DNA of 64,000 nucleotides from Catonia carolina. Its lineage: Eukaryota; Arthropoda; Insecta; Hemiptera; Achilidae. The DNA lies in assembly GCA_035578175.1 (NCBI GenBank), contig JAQMRL010000006.1:63590501-63654500 (forward strand), in the 5' to 3' direction. Shown in pieces: positions 20,042 to 30,195 of the stretch. Every line of letters starts with the position of its first letter. Position 1 is the stretch's first letter. The notes below the pieces were generated by a model, which worked only from the letters and a program-made list of their open reading frames with translations, made no database searches and was not told the DNA's origin. The position numbers and the translations under genes were made by a program.

Positions 20042-20948
20042 CGAAGTCTGTTGGAAAAGTATCGGACCTTTGGCCGGGGAAGAAACTAGCATACCGGGAG
20101 CATTGGAAATCTAATCACCCTTACAGTAGTCTCCTTGGGACTCCACACACTTCTCCCAGCGGTGCCGCCGTTGTTGAAAGTATTCTGAGAAGACCTCTTT
20201 CAGAATGGAGTTTAGCTCGGCTGCTATTGCTGCCATAATGTCCTCTCTTATCTGTAAAAGTGTTCCTTTCAATGGCCTCTTGAGTTTGGGGAACAGCCAG
20301 AAGTCACAGGGGGCCATACTAGGAGAGTAAAGAGCCTGTTGAACCTTTTTTTTGCCAAAAAAGTCTGAATCAAGTGCGAGGAATGTGCTGGAGCATTGTC
20401 ATGATGGAGGCGCCAATTTCCTGTTGACCACAACTCCGGTCTCTTGTGCCGCACAGAATCGCGTAAGCGATAGATGACATCCCTGTAGTACTCTTTGGTG
20501 ATTGTTTGACTCTGTGGTGTACCACACCGCGGGAGTCGAAGAAAGTAGTCAGCATGACTTTGACATTGCTGCGCACTTGACAGGTCTTCTCTGGTCTTGG
20601 TGACGTGGAATGCCTCCACTGTGACGACTGGGATTTGGTTACTTGTACATCCAAGACTCGTCACTAGTGATAATGGTCTTCATGAAGTCGGGTTCACTGT
20701 TTGTGGAGTTTTTGGATGCTGTAACGCTGCTCCAGTCATTCCGTCATTTTCCTTGCAAAAAACCAATGAGGCACTACACACTACTTCACTCAATCGCGGC
20801 TTGCCAGCGACTGACTTTATCGACAGGTGGGACACTGTGCACAAGGTGGGCTTGTGCACAAAGATTCAAGGTCGGCTCATGCAAGCGGCTCACATCCTTC
20901 AGGTTGTTTTTTTGAGAAAAATTTCTGATAATTTTCCAACAGACCTCG
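20042..20948 (-). mobile_element. mariner DD34D element, N-terminally deleted
   Basis: Flanked by TA. The ends are CGAAGTCTGTTGGAAAAGTA and (reverse) CGAGGTCTGTTGGAAAATTA. Minus-strand pieces read KSQSSQWRHSTSPRPEKTCQ, VRSNVKVMLTTFFDSRGVVH, HHDNAPAHSSHLIQTFLAKK and MAPCDFWLFPKLKRPLKGTL, then RHRWEKCVESQGDYCKGD. There are several frame changes (near 20310, 20540). The 907-bp length implies loss of most of the DNA-binding region. Confidence 0.88.
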
Positions 20949-21189
20949 TATATTAAAAAAAAAGTTTAATAATGTACTGTACAATTTACTACATGAGTTT
21001 ATGATGATTATTTACATTTCTGTGACTCCCTGAATGCAGCAGTGTCATTGATGAGTGTTAGGTGGTGATTTCTGCATTTAGCTGACCGCTACATGTATTC
21101 TCCGAGTTAAGAATTCAAGTGATGGCGAGCTGTACCTCTTAGTTTCTTATTTTGCTGATCCTTACATGTGATATCAAATCATTTGATAT

Positions 21190-21581
21190 CTTGTTGTTTA
21201 GGTCATCAGCAGAAAGGCTGGTTTGAACCTCTGAGGTTTTACTAAGTAAAACGAGGAGTGAAGTGGTTTACCATTGCTGTCTTTACTACATGGAAAAGTA
21301 TGCACTTATCAGCATGCTAACCCCTCTGAAAAGCATCTACTTTCCACCCTGCAAATAACAATTCAGTTCATTCACCACAGAGTCTAGCTATATAATGAAA
21401 TTCATTACTCTTAGAGAAGATAACTCTGACTTGTGTCTTTTACTCCTTTACATCTTCTGTTTGTAAACACTTCAGTCATTTAATTAACTGACCATGTGAT
21501 AAAAAGCAGAACTATTTTTGTAGCCCTGAAACTAGCAGATCGAGTGCAAGTAATTTTACAATCCACCTGCCTGTTATGGAC
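21190..21581 (+). mobile_element. Family C retroposon, copy with 14-bp TSD
   Basis: A perfect AAATCATTTGATAT lies at 21176-21189 and 21582-21595. The 392-bp body starts TTGTTGTTTAGGTCATCAGC and ends CACCTGCCTGTTATGGAC. A long, variable TSD with no inverted ends points to target-primed reverse transcription. GGTTTGAACC near the start resembles a B box, but I see no clear A box and no A tail. Confidence 0.85.
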
Positions 21582-21653
21582 AAATCATTTGATATAAAGA
21601 ACAAATTATTGTGTTTTTGGTAAATGCTAATTTTCTGTTATGTTTTTCTGCAG

Positions 21654-21803
21654 GTGACCAATGAATCTCAAGTTGCCAATGGCAACGCTAACAATAGAAA
21701 TGATGTGTTAATTGACGCGAATGAAAATTTGGATGGATTTTATAGGAGAAGTGTAGAAACAATAAATATAGGTAGTTTAAATATTATAGATTCTAAATAC
21801 GAG
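21654..21803 (+). CDS. CLCN7: ClC-7 exon 2 (residues 39-88)
   Basis: Acceptor TTTTTCTGCAG|GTGACC, donor TACGAG|GTAAGT, phase 0 on both sides. It encodes an Asn-rich cytosolic stretch (NGNANNRND) and ends NIIDSKYE, which with exon 3 restores the family's KYESLDYD signature. The exon sits between a family C retroposon (21190-21581), whose 3' duplication ends about 60 nt upstream, and a family A element starting 60 nt downstream. Confidence 0.9.
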
Positions 21804-21862
21804 GTAAGTTGATCACAAATTTGGTGTAATTTTTATTTTCTTGATGTTAGTTACCAATTTTT

Positions 21863-22801
21863 ACTTTCTCTTGCCTATATGAATATATAGGAAGGAAAGT
21901 ATTGTTTTCATGTCGATTTTTCGAAATCGAGTTTTCACCGGATCTATACGTTTTCAGACCCCCTGAACCCACACAAACATGTTTTTAGCGATTGGTCTGT
22001 GTGTGTGTCTGTGTGTGTGTGTGTGAACAGAATATCTCAAGAACGGAACATCGTACGAACTTGAAACTTGAAACTTAAGTTACATACCACTACCGGACGC
22101 GACACGAACATTTTCATCAAAATCGGTCAACCGGAAGTAGTAGTTTATTCGTATAATTTTTCAGTTTTTTGCAATTTTCTCAAAAACTGGTCCTACGTTT
22201 TTTTTAAAAATCGCCTATTTTACTCAATTTTTTATTCTCTACAAGATAGGGTAGGCGCCATGTTTGCCGAAATTCTCGGTGAGGCTGTTTTCACGTAAAA
22301 ACGTTGTTTTTTTAAGATTACGGCTTTAATATAAATTTCAGCGCAAAAACTTATATAATAAAAGTTGTAGAGAATTTAAAAACCTACAACTTCTGTTTCA
22401 AACATTTTTTTGTATAACGCTTAGTTTAGCGGTAATTTGCGATTTTCTGTTTTTTTTCTCACGAAAACGTGAGAAAAATCGATTTTTTTAACATTTCGGT
22501 CTTAGTATGCATTTTACGACAAAAGTATATATAATAAAAGTTATAGAAAATTAAAAGATCTACAACTTTTGTTTAGAGCATTTTTCTCTACAGAGCCTAG
22601 TTTAGCGTGAAAGCGTGATTTTCCGTATTTTTAAGCCAAACTGAGTTCGATTGTCATTTTGCGTCATTCACTCGTGATTAAAATAAGGTTATGTTTTTGA
22701 GGTTAGTTTTTGTTTATTTCTAATATTTTATTAATAATGTTAGGTATATTATTAATCATTTGCATTGGCAAGAGAAAGTTGTGTGAGTGTTTCACACCAG
22801 A
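21863..22801 (-). repeat. Family A element, copy 4 (complete, inverted)
   Basis: It runs from ACTTTCTCTTGCCTATATG (terminal hairpin side) to TTCACACCAGA, with A5/T5-6 runs at both borders. A (TG)n tract lies near 21998-22024, internal TCACTCGTGATTAAAATAAG. This is the best-preserved full copy with copy 2. Confidence 0.88.
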
Positions 22802-23640
22802 TTTTTTGTGTCTTGCATATTTGTACGATGAAAATTGACGATGGGGTGTTACGCGATAGAAAGAGATTTTTTTTGACAAGCCAGTACTAAAATTTAAACG
22901 TTTTCGTCCATAAATTTTCAACAAAAAAAGTTTATTTGTTTGGGAATGACATCATCAGTTAGCTTTAAATGTAACTACCAAAATCAATAAATTAGAAGTG
23001 CCGGCGACAAATTTTATGACTAAAATTGAACAAAGAAGGTTAACACTTCCTGTCTCGCCTATCCCTCGGTTAAACCTGAAAGTTAGCATCAAAATAAATG
23101 ATAACGTATTTTGATTTATGCTATCCTGTTAAGAAAAGGATAATGCACAAAACAACATGCGGAAAAGATACAGAATCTTCATAGAAGAGGAGTAAATAAA
23201 AATTGAAAAGAGACGACATTATTTTGAGGCGATTTTTCTTTTTCATCTAACACCTTACTTTGTTGAACAAAAAGTGAGATATCTTTTGAATGTGTCTATC
23301 AATTTACAATATCTAAACGATGTTATTTTTACAATGAATTGCTTTATTTATGGTATGTAGCTAAAAATATTTTTTTGTTATTTTTTAGTGTTTAGTGACA
23401 CTTTTTCGTACGTACATTGATATTTCTAAAAGAAAATATTTGTTTTTAATTTTCAATTTTTATTCTGGTCGTAAATGAAAATTGAAAAAATTTGGTTTAA
23501 ACGTTGTTCTATTTACAAATTCTTTATAAATAAATGGTAATTTTTTGGAATAAAACTAAATGAAATAAAAGAGTTTTTATTAGGAGTAAAATGGCAGTCT
23601 GCGTGATCGTTAAAATCGGCGTTCTCGTCAGGTTAAAGGA
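22802..23640. other. Intron 2, no recognisable feature
   Basis: AT-rich unique-looking sequence. No splice-bounded open frame, repeat family member or terminal inverted repeat was recognised. Confidence 0.4.
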
Positions 23641-23649
23641 GGATTGTAC

Positions 23650-24945
23650 AGCCTAAATAGGGTCCATTATGAAAGTAATGGGCATTTTTTTATGAAATAT
23701 AGATTTATTGATCGTACTGTTCACTTACGCTTAAAATTCTTCGAAATACTCTCCCCCTGCATCAATGGACTTGGGTCAATCCATACCAAGTCGTCCAGAA
23801 AATAATTAATTGGTTGCTTGACCATCTCCAAAAAATTTTATATTTGTTGGGTGGTTTCTGTCATGTTTTGTGAACTCGAAAATAACTTAGAAAATTTTTT
23901 GTTGTTTACCATTTAGAAATGGCGGCCATTTTGATTGAAGGCCGTGCGTCTATGTTTAGCGTTTGCAGGCATCTACGATTTGTCACACTATTCAACAATG
24001 AGTTGCCCTAGACTTTTCAAATAAATTGCATTGAATTAAGAACTTTCTGGGCTACAAATTGAACATATAATTACCTGAGTACTTGCATTTCTTTATATAT
24101 TTTTAACAGCTCAAAAGTATTGGTCGCAAATGAAGAAAATTCAATTTTTGAAGGGTATTTTTTCAAAGAAGGAAAACTTTTTCAGCTTTAATATTTTTTG
24201 TGCTGTTAAAGTATATTGCATTGTTACTTTTTGTAAAGTAATAATGGTGAGATGCTTACCCTTTAAATGTTATTGCGTTTCAAAAAATGAAATTTTGAGT
24301 TTTCCCAATTTTGCATCTGCCATATCTTTGTTGGGGGACCAAGTAAAAATCTGAAAATTTCACAAGTCAAAGTTCTTAATGATATAAAACTTCAGTATAA
24401 ATTGTAACTTTGAGATTTGGCTGGAAGTGGTAAAAAAAAATTGTTCAATTTGGACGAAAAACCGTATTTGCACACCTGCGGTATTCGGGTTAATTAAGTA
24501 GGTAGGCATATAGAAATTAACATAACTAATTTTTTTATAAAATTTTTTGGAGATGGTCAAGCAACCAGTGTTGGACCACTTGATATGGATTGACCCACTT
24601 GCGGAGACGTGTCTGCCACGCCTGGAAGGCACCCTGAAATTCCTTTACAGGAATGTCTGTTAGGAACCTTGTAATATGCTTTTGGATATTTACCACAGAC
24701 TCCTAATGCTTTCGTTTCAGCTCTCTCGTCAGTCAGGGAAACAAAAAAAAGTCACATAGAGCCAAGTCAGGACTGTAAGGGGACTGGAAGATCACCAAGG
24801 TGTTGCTTCGGGCCAGGAAGTTGGTGTTCCGTCTACAATTTCAGAACAAGCTTTGCACAGACCTTGTGCATTTGCAGATCCTCTCACTATCCCATGTACC
24901 ACAAATATGGACATGTTTAGGGTGTCAACGATTTAATGGACCATC
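23650..24945 (-). pseudogene. mariner transposase relic split by an MITE
   Basis: The two blocks are 24597-24945 and 23650-23772. On the minus strand: NFLARSNTLVIFQSPYSPDL, ALCDFFLFP, a stop, LTRELKRKH, VVNIQKHITRFLTDIPVKEF, QGAFQAWQTRLRKW; then, after the insert, SIDAGGEYFEEF. The PYSPDLxxCDFFLFP box contains the third catalytic Asp. It has multiple stops and no N-terminal half. Confidence 0.8.
23773..24596. mobile_element. Unclassified MITE with ~65-bp TIRs and 4-bp TSD
   Basis: The ends are GGGTCAATCCATACCAAGTC and (reverse) GGGTCAATCCATATCAAGTG. The inverted similarity continues to TTGCTTGACCATCTCC and AAAAAATTTTATA. The duplication ACTT lies at 23769-23772 and 24597-24600, precisely interrupting the mariner frame. 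No coding capacity. The superfamily is not certain. Confidence 0.85.
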
Positions 24946-24952
24946 AATTATA

Positions 24953-25711
24953 CAGGGTCCGGCAGATTAATCTGACGATTTTGTATTCATCAGTATGTTG
25001 GCAACACTGTGAGTAGGAAGTTGGTACAGTTGTTACGGGGGTAGCGCTAATACTACCATTTAAGCTGCCATCATGAGTTTGTCGTGTGAGCACCGTGCTT
25101 TTGTGATTGAAGCGTATTTCAAAAACAATGATTCTGTTATTGCTACGCAGCGTTTATTTCATAGACATTTTAATTTAAACCGAAACGCGTCTGTTCCAAG
25201 TAGGAATACGATATTGCTGTGGGTGAAAAACTTTCGTTTAACATCGTCTGCTTTGAAACTAAAACCAACAGGACGAAAGCGTTGTGTGAGAACTCCTGAA
25301 AACATTGAGACTGTAAGGTTACCTGTGTCGCAGTCTCCACGGCATTCCGTAGTGAAGCATGCTGCCGCACTAAGAATGTCTGACCAAAGTGTGAGAAGAA
25401 TCCTTCATGATGACCTTCAGTTCCATTCGTACAAGATGATGTTCGTGCAACAACATGACTACGCGTCTCGCAAAACAGCATGTGAGCTAATTCATTTAAA
25501 AAATTTGTAAGGTTGAATGAGCGCTTGAGGAACAATGGGAAATATTTGGATGACATAATTTTCAAATGAAATATTCAAGTGAACTATTGAAATGCTGTAA
25601 GTAAAATTGTATAATTTGAATTTTCATTTGACCCTTTAAACTTTGTTGTACTATAAATCGTGCTTTTTTTATTGACTCTCCACAATCATCAGCTTATTCT
25701 GCCGGACCCTG
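24953..25711 (+). mobile_element. Internally deleted mariner/Tc-like (DD41D-class) element
   Basis: Flanked by TA. The ends are CAGGGTCCGGCAGATTAATC and (reverse) CAGGGTCCGGCAGAATAAGC. One plus-strand frame (25073-25510) encodes the N-terminal DNA-binding half: MSLSCEHRAFVIEAYFKNND, NTILLWVKNFR, RKRCVRTPENIETVRLPVSQ, RMSDQSVRRILHDDLQFHSY. Past a frameshift, VRLNERLRNNGKYLDDIIFK resembles the C-terminal end of these proteins. The catalytic core is deleted. Confidence 0.85.
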
Positions 25712-25924
25712 TATCAATTGTAATGGACCTTGTTTGGACAATGGTCGTACGTGAAATCGCGTGATGAAAGGGTGCCATGTGTAACAACTGGGAATCAAAT
25801 GTGGGTGTTTTGACATGGAAGTCATTTGCACACTTTTGATATTTGTGCCTAAACAGTTTTTACTATTTCAACACTTCTAACAAATTGGAAATAATCTTTT
25901 AAACTTTTATTATTATTATTTTAT

Positions 25925-26230
25925 AATTTTGGTCAACTGTTTAACAGTTGATTTTCGGATAAGAAGGCTCCACGGTTCAAATTGCAGTTAAGGTATTTAA
26001 TTTTAATTTGATATTTAAATGAATTTGCATACCATACAGTGGTTACCGATATGCTTTGGTGGTTGGGGTTTAACTAACCATATTCTCTCAGAAATGGTCG
26101 ATCTAAATCTGTACATGACAAGACTACACCTTATTTACATGTTACACCATTCTCATCTGATTGGGTCTTGGGTTACTTATTGTTCTTAAATTGAACAACT
26201 TGCAATGTACACACATTACAGATTAAGAGA
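25925..26230 (+). mobile_element. SINE family B, copy 3 (plus strand, diverged)
   Basis: It has GGTCAACTGTTTAACAGTTG and ATTTTCGGATAAGAAGGCTCC, then a B-box relic CGGTTCAAATTG, and TGATTGGGTCTTGGGTTACT toward the tail. The order matches the reverse complement of copies 1 and 2. It is more diverged, and no clear TSD was found. Confidence 0.75.
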
Positions 26231-26345
26231 AATGTTATAATCTTGAAATTGGTAGTAGTTTGAGTGTGCATTTTGAGATCATTGGTTATTTGTTACAAAA
26301 TTTTGTTAATATTATTATTATTCGTTTTCTTATGTTTTGTTTCAG

Positions 26346-26544
26346 AGCCTTGATTATGATCTCTGTGAAAATATACTAGAGTTAAATGAACAGACGCTTA
26401 AAGGGTATAAATTAATAGTTAAGAAAAGTATAGCAAGATGGCTGATATTTTTATTCATCGGTGTTTTAACTGCTTTCGTTGGTATTTTTATCGATATAAG
26501 TATTGAACAGTTATCGGACATAAAGTTTACGATTATTAAGAAAT
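26346..26544 (+). CDS. CLCN7: ClC-7 exon 3 (residues 89-154, helix A/B)
   Basis: Acceptor TTTTGTTTCAG|AGCCTT. It encodes SLDYDLCENILELNEQ, then a first membrane segment RWLIFLFIGVLTAFVGIFID and SIEQLSDIKFTIIKK. The donor is AAAT|GTATCC, a weak site with C at +5, chosen because it splits a tyrosine codon that exon 4 completes and because the alignment to ClC-7 (..KYRVIKGNID..) continues without gap. Read-through would stop within eight codons. Confidence 0.9.
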
Positions 26545-26916
26545 GTATCCTTTTTTTGTTTTATTAATTTTTTTTTACTGTTATGTATAAATTAAATCTT
26601 TTGTATAAGTATATGAAAAATCTTCACCTTCTCTTCATGGCACAGAACATCTAGCCTGTTTCAGCATCAAGATGTTTTATTTTTCATTTATAGGTTATAA
26701 CAATATAATTTTCACTTTGGTTACTACAGGTTCAATTAATTAGGACAGTATTGTTTAAATAGGGAACTTATGAAGTGGTTAAAGAGGGAAATTTATTTTT
26801 ATTGCATGTATACTGCAATATATTTATTTATACTGCATTCATTATCGCTAGAGGGATTTTTTCATAATTTTTTAAATTACCATATCAGCTGTTTAAAGTA
26901 GTAATCGATTTGTGTA

Positions 26917-27548
26917 ATAATAATAATAATAAAGTGTGTGTTTTATTACTAAAATACATTTATGTATATACATTGTTTATAAATAAATACAAATAACATT
27001 TGACAGTATCGCAAAATACAAAATAGGTATTACAAACACACATATGGCAAGACCCAAAAGGTCGCCTGCCAGGCTGGCAGCCAAAACAAAATCTGAATTA
27101 TAGTCTATCACTAACGAAAATATTAAGTAAAATTAAAAACAGTCCTCTATTATAGTTCATCAAGTAACAACAATAACACAAAACATAAAACTATTTTACA
27201 GTACTTTTCTCTCTTATTCCTTAATTAAAACAAAAGAAAACAACAAAACATTACATACATAAATAATACTACATGATCCTTACTAATTAGTAGTTAAATT
27301 TTTGGACCAGTATCTTGCGATATTTTATTGCTTCTCTGATATATGCAAGTAAACTCCCCCAGTTGTCTCCATTTAGCACCCTAATAATTTCGTCTTCACT
27401 TAGTACATCGTTATTAAACCACTTTATTCTATAATTTTTTAGAATGGGACAAACTCCTAAAAAATGGACTATGTCTTCCTCCTCATTCAAACAACATAAC
27501 GAACATCTCCATCTATCTGGCTCTCTATGAGGTGCCTTATTCAGTGGC
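26917..27548 (-). mobile_element. 5'-truncated LINE with 14-bp TSD and (ATT)n tail
   Basis: A perfect AATCGATTTGTGTA lies at 26903-26916 and 27549-27562. The tail (ATT)5 is at the left, so the element reads leftward. The truncated coding end (27550-27287) reads MPLNKAPHREPDRWRCSLC, CLNEEEDIVHFLGVCPIL, KNYRIKWFN; the CxLC...ED..H.L..CP motif is the C-terminal zinc-like motif of many insect LINE proteins. Clade not assigned. Confidence 0.9.
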
Positions 27549-27599
27549 AATCGATTTGTGTATATCGCATATTACAAGAATTTGTAGTTGTTCTCACAA

Positions 27600-28180
27600 T
27601 CAAGGATTAGGCTTCCGCCTGTTCTGACTCACATCAGCGACAATCTACTGAATTATTGCCATCTTTTGCGTAGCCTCCCAACATCTCTCCTCTCCACCGG
27701 TCCGTATTGCAAAACACTGAAGGGGATCCTTCCGTCAGGTATTCCCTCCATCGATTATGATATTGTGCAATCTTCTCATTCAGTTTGTAAACATCCAGTT
27801 CTGTTCTTATGTCCTCATTTCTTAGTTGGTTCCTACGACTGCAACCCTTTGTTTTTCGCAGGAATCTCATCTCTGCCTCCTGTACTCTACTCTCCTGTGG
27901 TCTGGTACTAATCTATGACTCACTGCCATTGAGTAGGACTGGGGTAGCCATCACCTTGTGAAACTTTTATCTGGGTTTCTTTTCTTGCTTTTCTTGCCTA
28001 GGGTTCTGCTAATATTGTCGCACACTGCTTGGAATTTGCCAACTTTCTTCTCTATGTCCAAATCTTGATCAAACCGGATATCACAACCTAAATAATTGCA
28101 TTGTTATATTTGCTCGAGCACCACATTATCTACCACAATTTTAGAACTGGTAGGATATTTAACAGTAAATGCCATTACCT
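27600..28180 (-). pseudogene. LINE polymerase C-terminal fragment
   Basis: The minus strand gives VMATPVLLNGSES, then RVQEAEMRFLRKTKGCSRRN, QLRNEDIRTELDVYKLNEKI, AQYHNRWREYLT. LLxGSExW..RLxxAEMRFLRxxxGxxRxDxxRN.DIRxEL is the standard C-terminal region of an R4/RTE-like insect LINE. It contains stops. Confidence 0.75.
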
Positions 28181-28361
28181 TTGACTTTTTTTTTACAGAA
28201 CATAGAAATTATATTTTTTGTATAATTCATTTAAAACTTGTAGAATTTGTAGTTACCATTGTAAAATATAGTTTGAATCCTTCTGAAAACTATATTCTTA
28301 AATAAATACTAATATTGTTAAATACTATTTATGCGAGATAAATAAATTTTATTAACATATT

Positions 28362-28770
28362 TTGTTGTTTAGGTCAACAGCCGAAAGGCTGGTTTGAACC
28401 TTTAGAGGTTTTACAAAGTATAAATGAGTAGTGAGGTGGTTTACTATTGCCTTTTTCACTGAGTTGAAAGAGAATGCTTATCAGCATGCCAGGCCCTCTG
28501 AAAAGCACCCACTTTCTACCATGCAAATGACACCTTTACTTTCTTCACCGCAGGGTCTGGCTGTATAGTGAAATTCATTACTCTCAGAGGAGATAACTGA
28601 CTAGTGTCTTTTACAACTCTACCTCATCTGAGACAACTCTACCTCTTCTGTTCTTAAATAGTTCAGTTATATAATTTTTCTGACTATATAATAAGAAAGA
28701 ACTATTTTTTGTAGCCCTGGAACCAACAGATTGAGTGCAATGAATTTAACACTCCACCTGCTCGTTATGG
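28362..28770 (+). mobile_element. Family C retroposon copy
   Basis: It runs from TTGTTGTTTAGGTCAACAGC to CACCTGCTCGTTATGGGCA, near full length, with a small internal duplication (CTCTACCTCATCTGAGACAA then CTCTACCTCTTCTG). The TSD is not clear. Confidence 0.8.
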
Positions 28771-28967
28771 GCATCTACATATGTAACATTATACTATGAA
28801 TTTCAACAATAAAAATAAATTTAAACTTGTTATAAACCAATTAAAAAAATTGTCGTGGGAAATTTTAAATTTCAAACAGGGAAATTGTTTCAAAAAAAGA
28901 TCTTAAATATCCCTCAGGGGAACAAGTTACTTTCTTTATAATTTGAAACAACTGTATATTGCTCATT

Positions 28968-29015
28968 ATTTACATTGGCAAGGGAATGTCATGTGATTGT
29001 TTCACATTAGATATT
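28968..29015 (-). repeat. Family A 5' end fragment
   Basis: ACATTGGCAAGGGAATGTCA followed by GTGATTGTTTCACATTAGAT: the 5' terminus of family A in inverted orientation, cut short. It abuts ClC-7 exon 4 on its upstream side. Confidence 0.7.
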
Positions 29016-29073
29016 TTGTTTGTTAGTTAAATGATGTAATGTAAATATTTATTCCTCATAAAAAAATACACAG

Positions 29074-29183
29074 ATGTAGATATATGTTCGTTTGATAATT
29101 GTCTGTACAAACCGTTTTTAATATGGACTGGAATAAATACAATCACTGTTTTAATTGGATCCGTTTTGGTGACATACGTAGAG
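29074..29183 (+). CDS. CLCN7: ClC-7 exon 4 (residues 155-191)
   Basis: Acceptor AAAAAATACACAG|ATGTAG, which has a poor pyrimidine tract, and donor TAGAG|GTAAGT. It encodes YVDICSFDNCLYKPFLIWTG, then the membrane segment INTITVLIGSVLVTYVE, equivalent to the ClC-7 stretch ending GSVIVAFIEP. A family A repeat fragment ends about 60 nt upstream. The two cysteines in the luminal loop could pair; that is inference. Confidence 0.88.
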
Positions 29184-29234
29184 GTAAGTGTTAAGTTTAA
29201 AATTCTTTTCACGCTTTGTATCTGGATGTTAGGT

Positions 29235-29800
29235 GTATCACAAAAGTGTCTGATCTACCATCAAATCTCTGCACCAACGTTTGTAGTGACCTCTGTGAGG
29301 TACAAGCTGTCGCCGACTCTCCTACCAACATTAGTGCCTGCAGACGGCCCCACTACCTGCCCGCTGCGCAGAGCGCTACAGACGTGTAGAGCCGACAGCG
29401 CCTCCCCTCCACTGTGAAGTGGACTCCCGGGAGAGGGATTTAAGCAACACCCTGGCCCGCGAGAGTGACTCTTCAATGAACTCTCAACCAGGAAAAAAGA
29501 GCTCCAGACAGAAGAAGAAGAAGAGCTCAGCCGAGTCTACGCTACTAGTGGCGGATGCTACATTCCCACACCGGTCAGCCTCGGCCGCGCTATCGGCAGA
29601 CAGCCTACGCCGACCCGACAATGCGGGGCTCTGGGGGCCACCACTGCTACGCTGCAGTGGGGACCCAATTGCTGCTGAGGGAAGGCTAGGCCTGAACCCA
29701 GTAGCTGAGCTGTCACTCTTTGGGCTCTGTTTCCACCATGCCAGCTTGCTGCTTCCAACCGCCAACAACAGCTCTTTTCAGGGCCAACATAATTAAACAG
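29235..29800. other. GC-rich unassigned block in intron 4
   Basis: This block is markedly GC-rich against a very AT-rich background. Open frames exist on both strands (plus 29419-29796, with a KKSSRQKKKKSS basic patch; minus 29768-29484), but neither resembles a known family and their lengths are those expected in GC-rich DNA. It directly follows an RTE 3' fragment. It may be a LINE 5' region or a transduced host segment. Confidence 0.35.
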
Positions 29801-29809
29801 CCTTTTTCA

Positions 29810-30172
29810 GGGCCACCAATTTTTGAAACAAGGTTTTGCCATGTGTCATCAGCCCCGGTTGGCGACAAAGCATAATATCTTCTCACGAAGGAACCCCATC
29901 TTTTTCCCTGGAGAATGACTTTTAACGAATATTGTGAGTCATTCTGCATTTGTCCAAATATTGGAGCTTCCTGCATTTGATGGTGGAAATGACCTCCATG
30001 TCTTTCTTCGTTCTTCTGAGAACCTTTATATTTAGCATCCGAGCAGTCCATGGAATCCTCAACATTTGTCTGTACAGCCACATCTCAAATGACATAACAT
30101 AACATCTTAGATGCCTCGTTTTTGTTGCAAGAGTTTCATTGTGGCTCTTGAAAATTGGACCCATTTTATAAA
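29810..30172 (-). pseudogene. RTE-type LINE 3' fragment
   Basis: The minus strand reads KIDKAKAVFYKMGPIFKSHN, KTRHLRCYVMS, FEMWLYRQMLRIPWTARMLN, then CRKLQYLDKCRMTHN. This corresponds to the region after the YADD domain in the neighbouring full RTE copy (ARGVFNRMRSILC.. to KRRKLEYFGHIMRN). It is degenerate. Confidence 0.8.
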
Positions 30173-30195
30173 ATACTGCTTTTGCCTTGTCTATC

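Noticed and set aside
20643..20956. Plus-strand frames at 20.6-20.96 kb
   Set aside because: Antisense to the mariner relic on the minus strand.
29419..29796. 125-codon plus-strand frame as a host gene
   Set aside because: GC-rich DNA is open on several frames here; no splice context, signal or family similarity.
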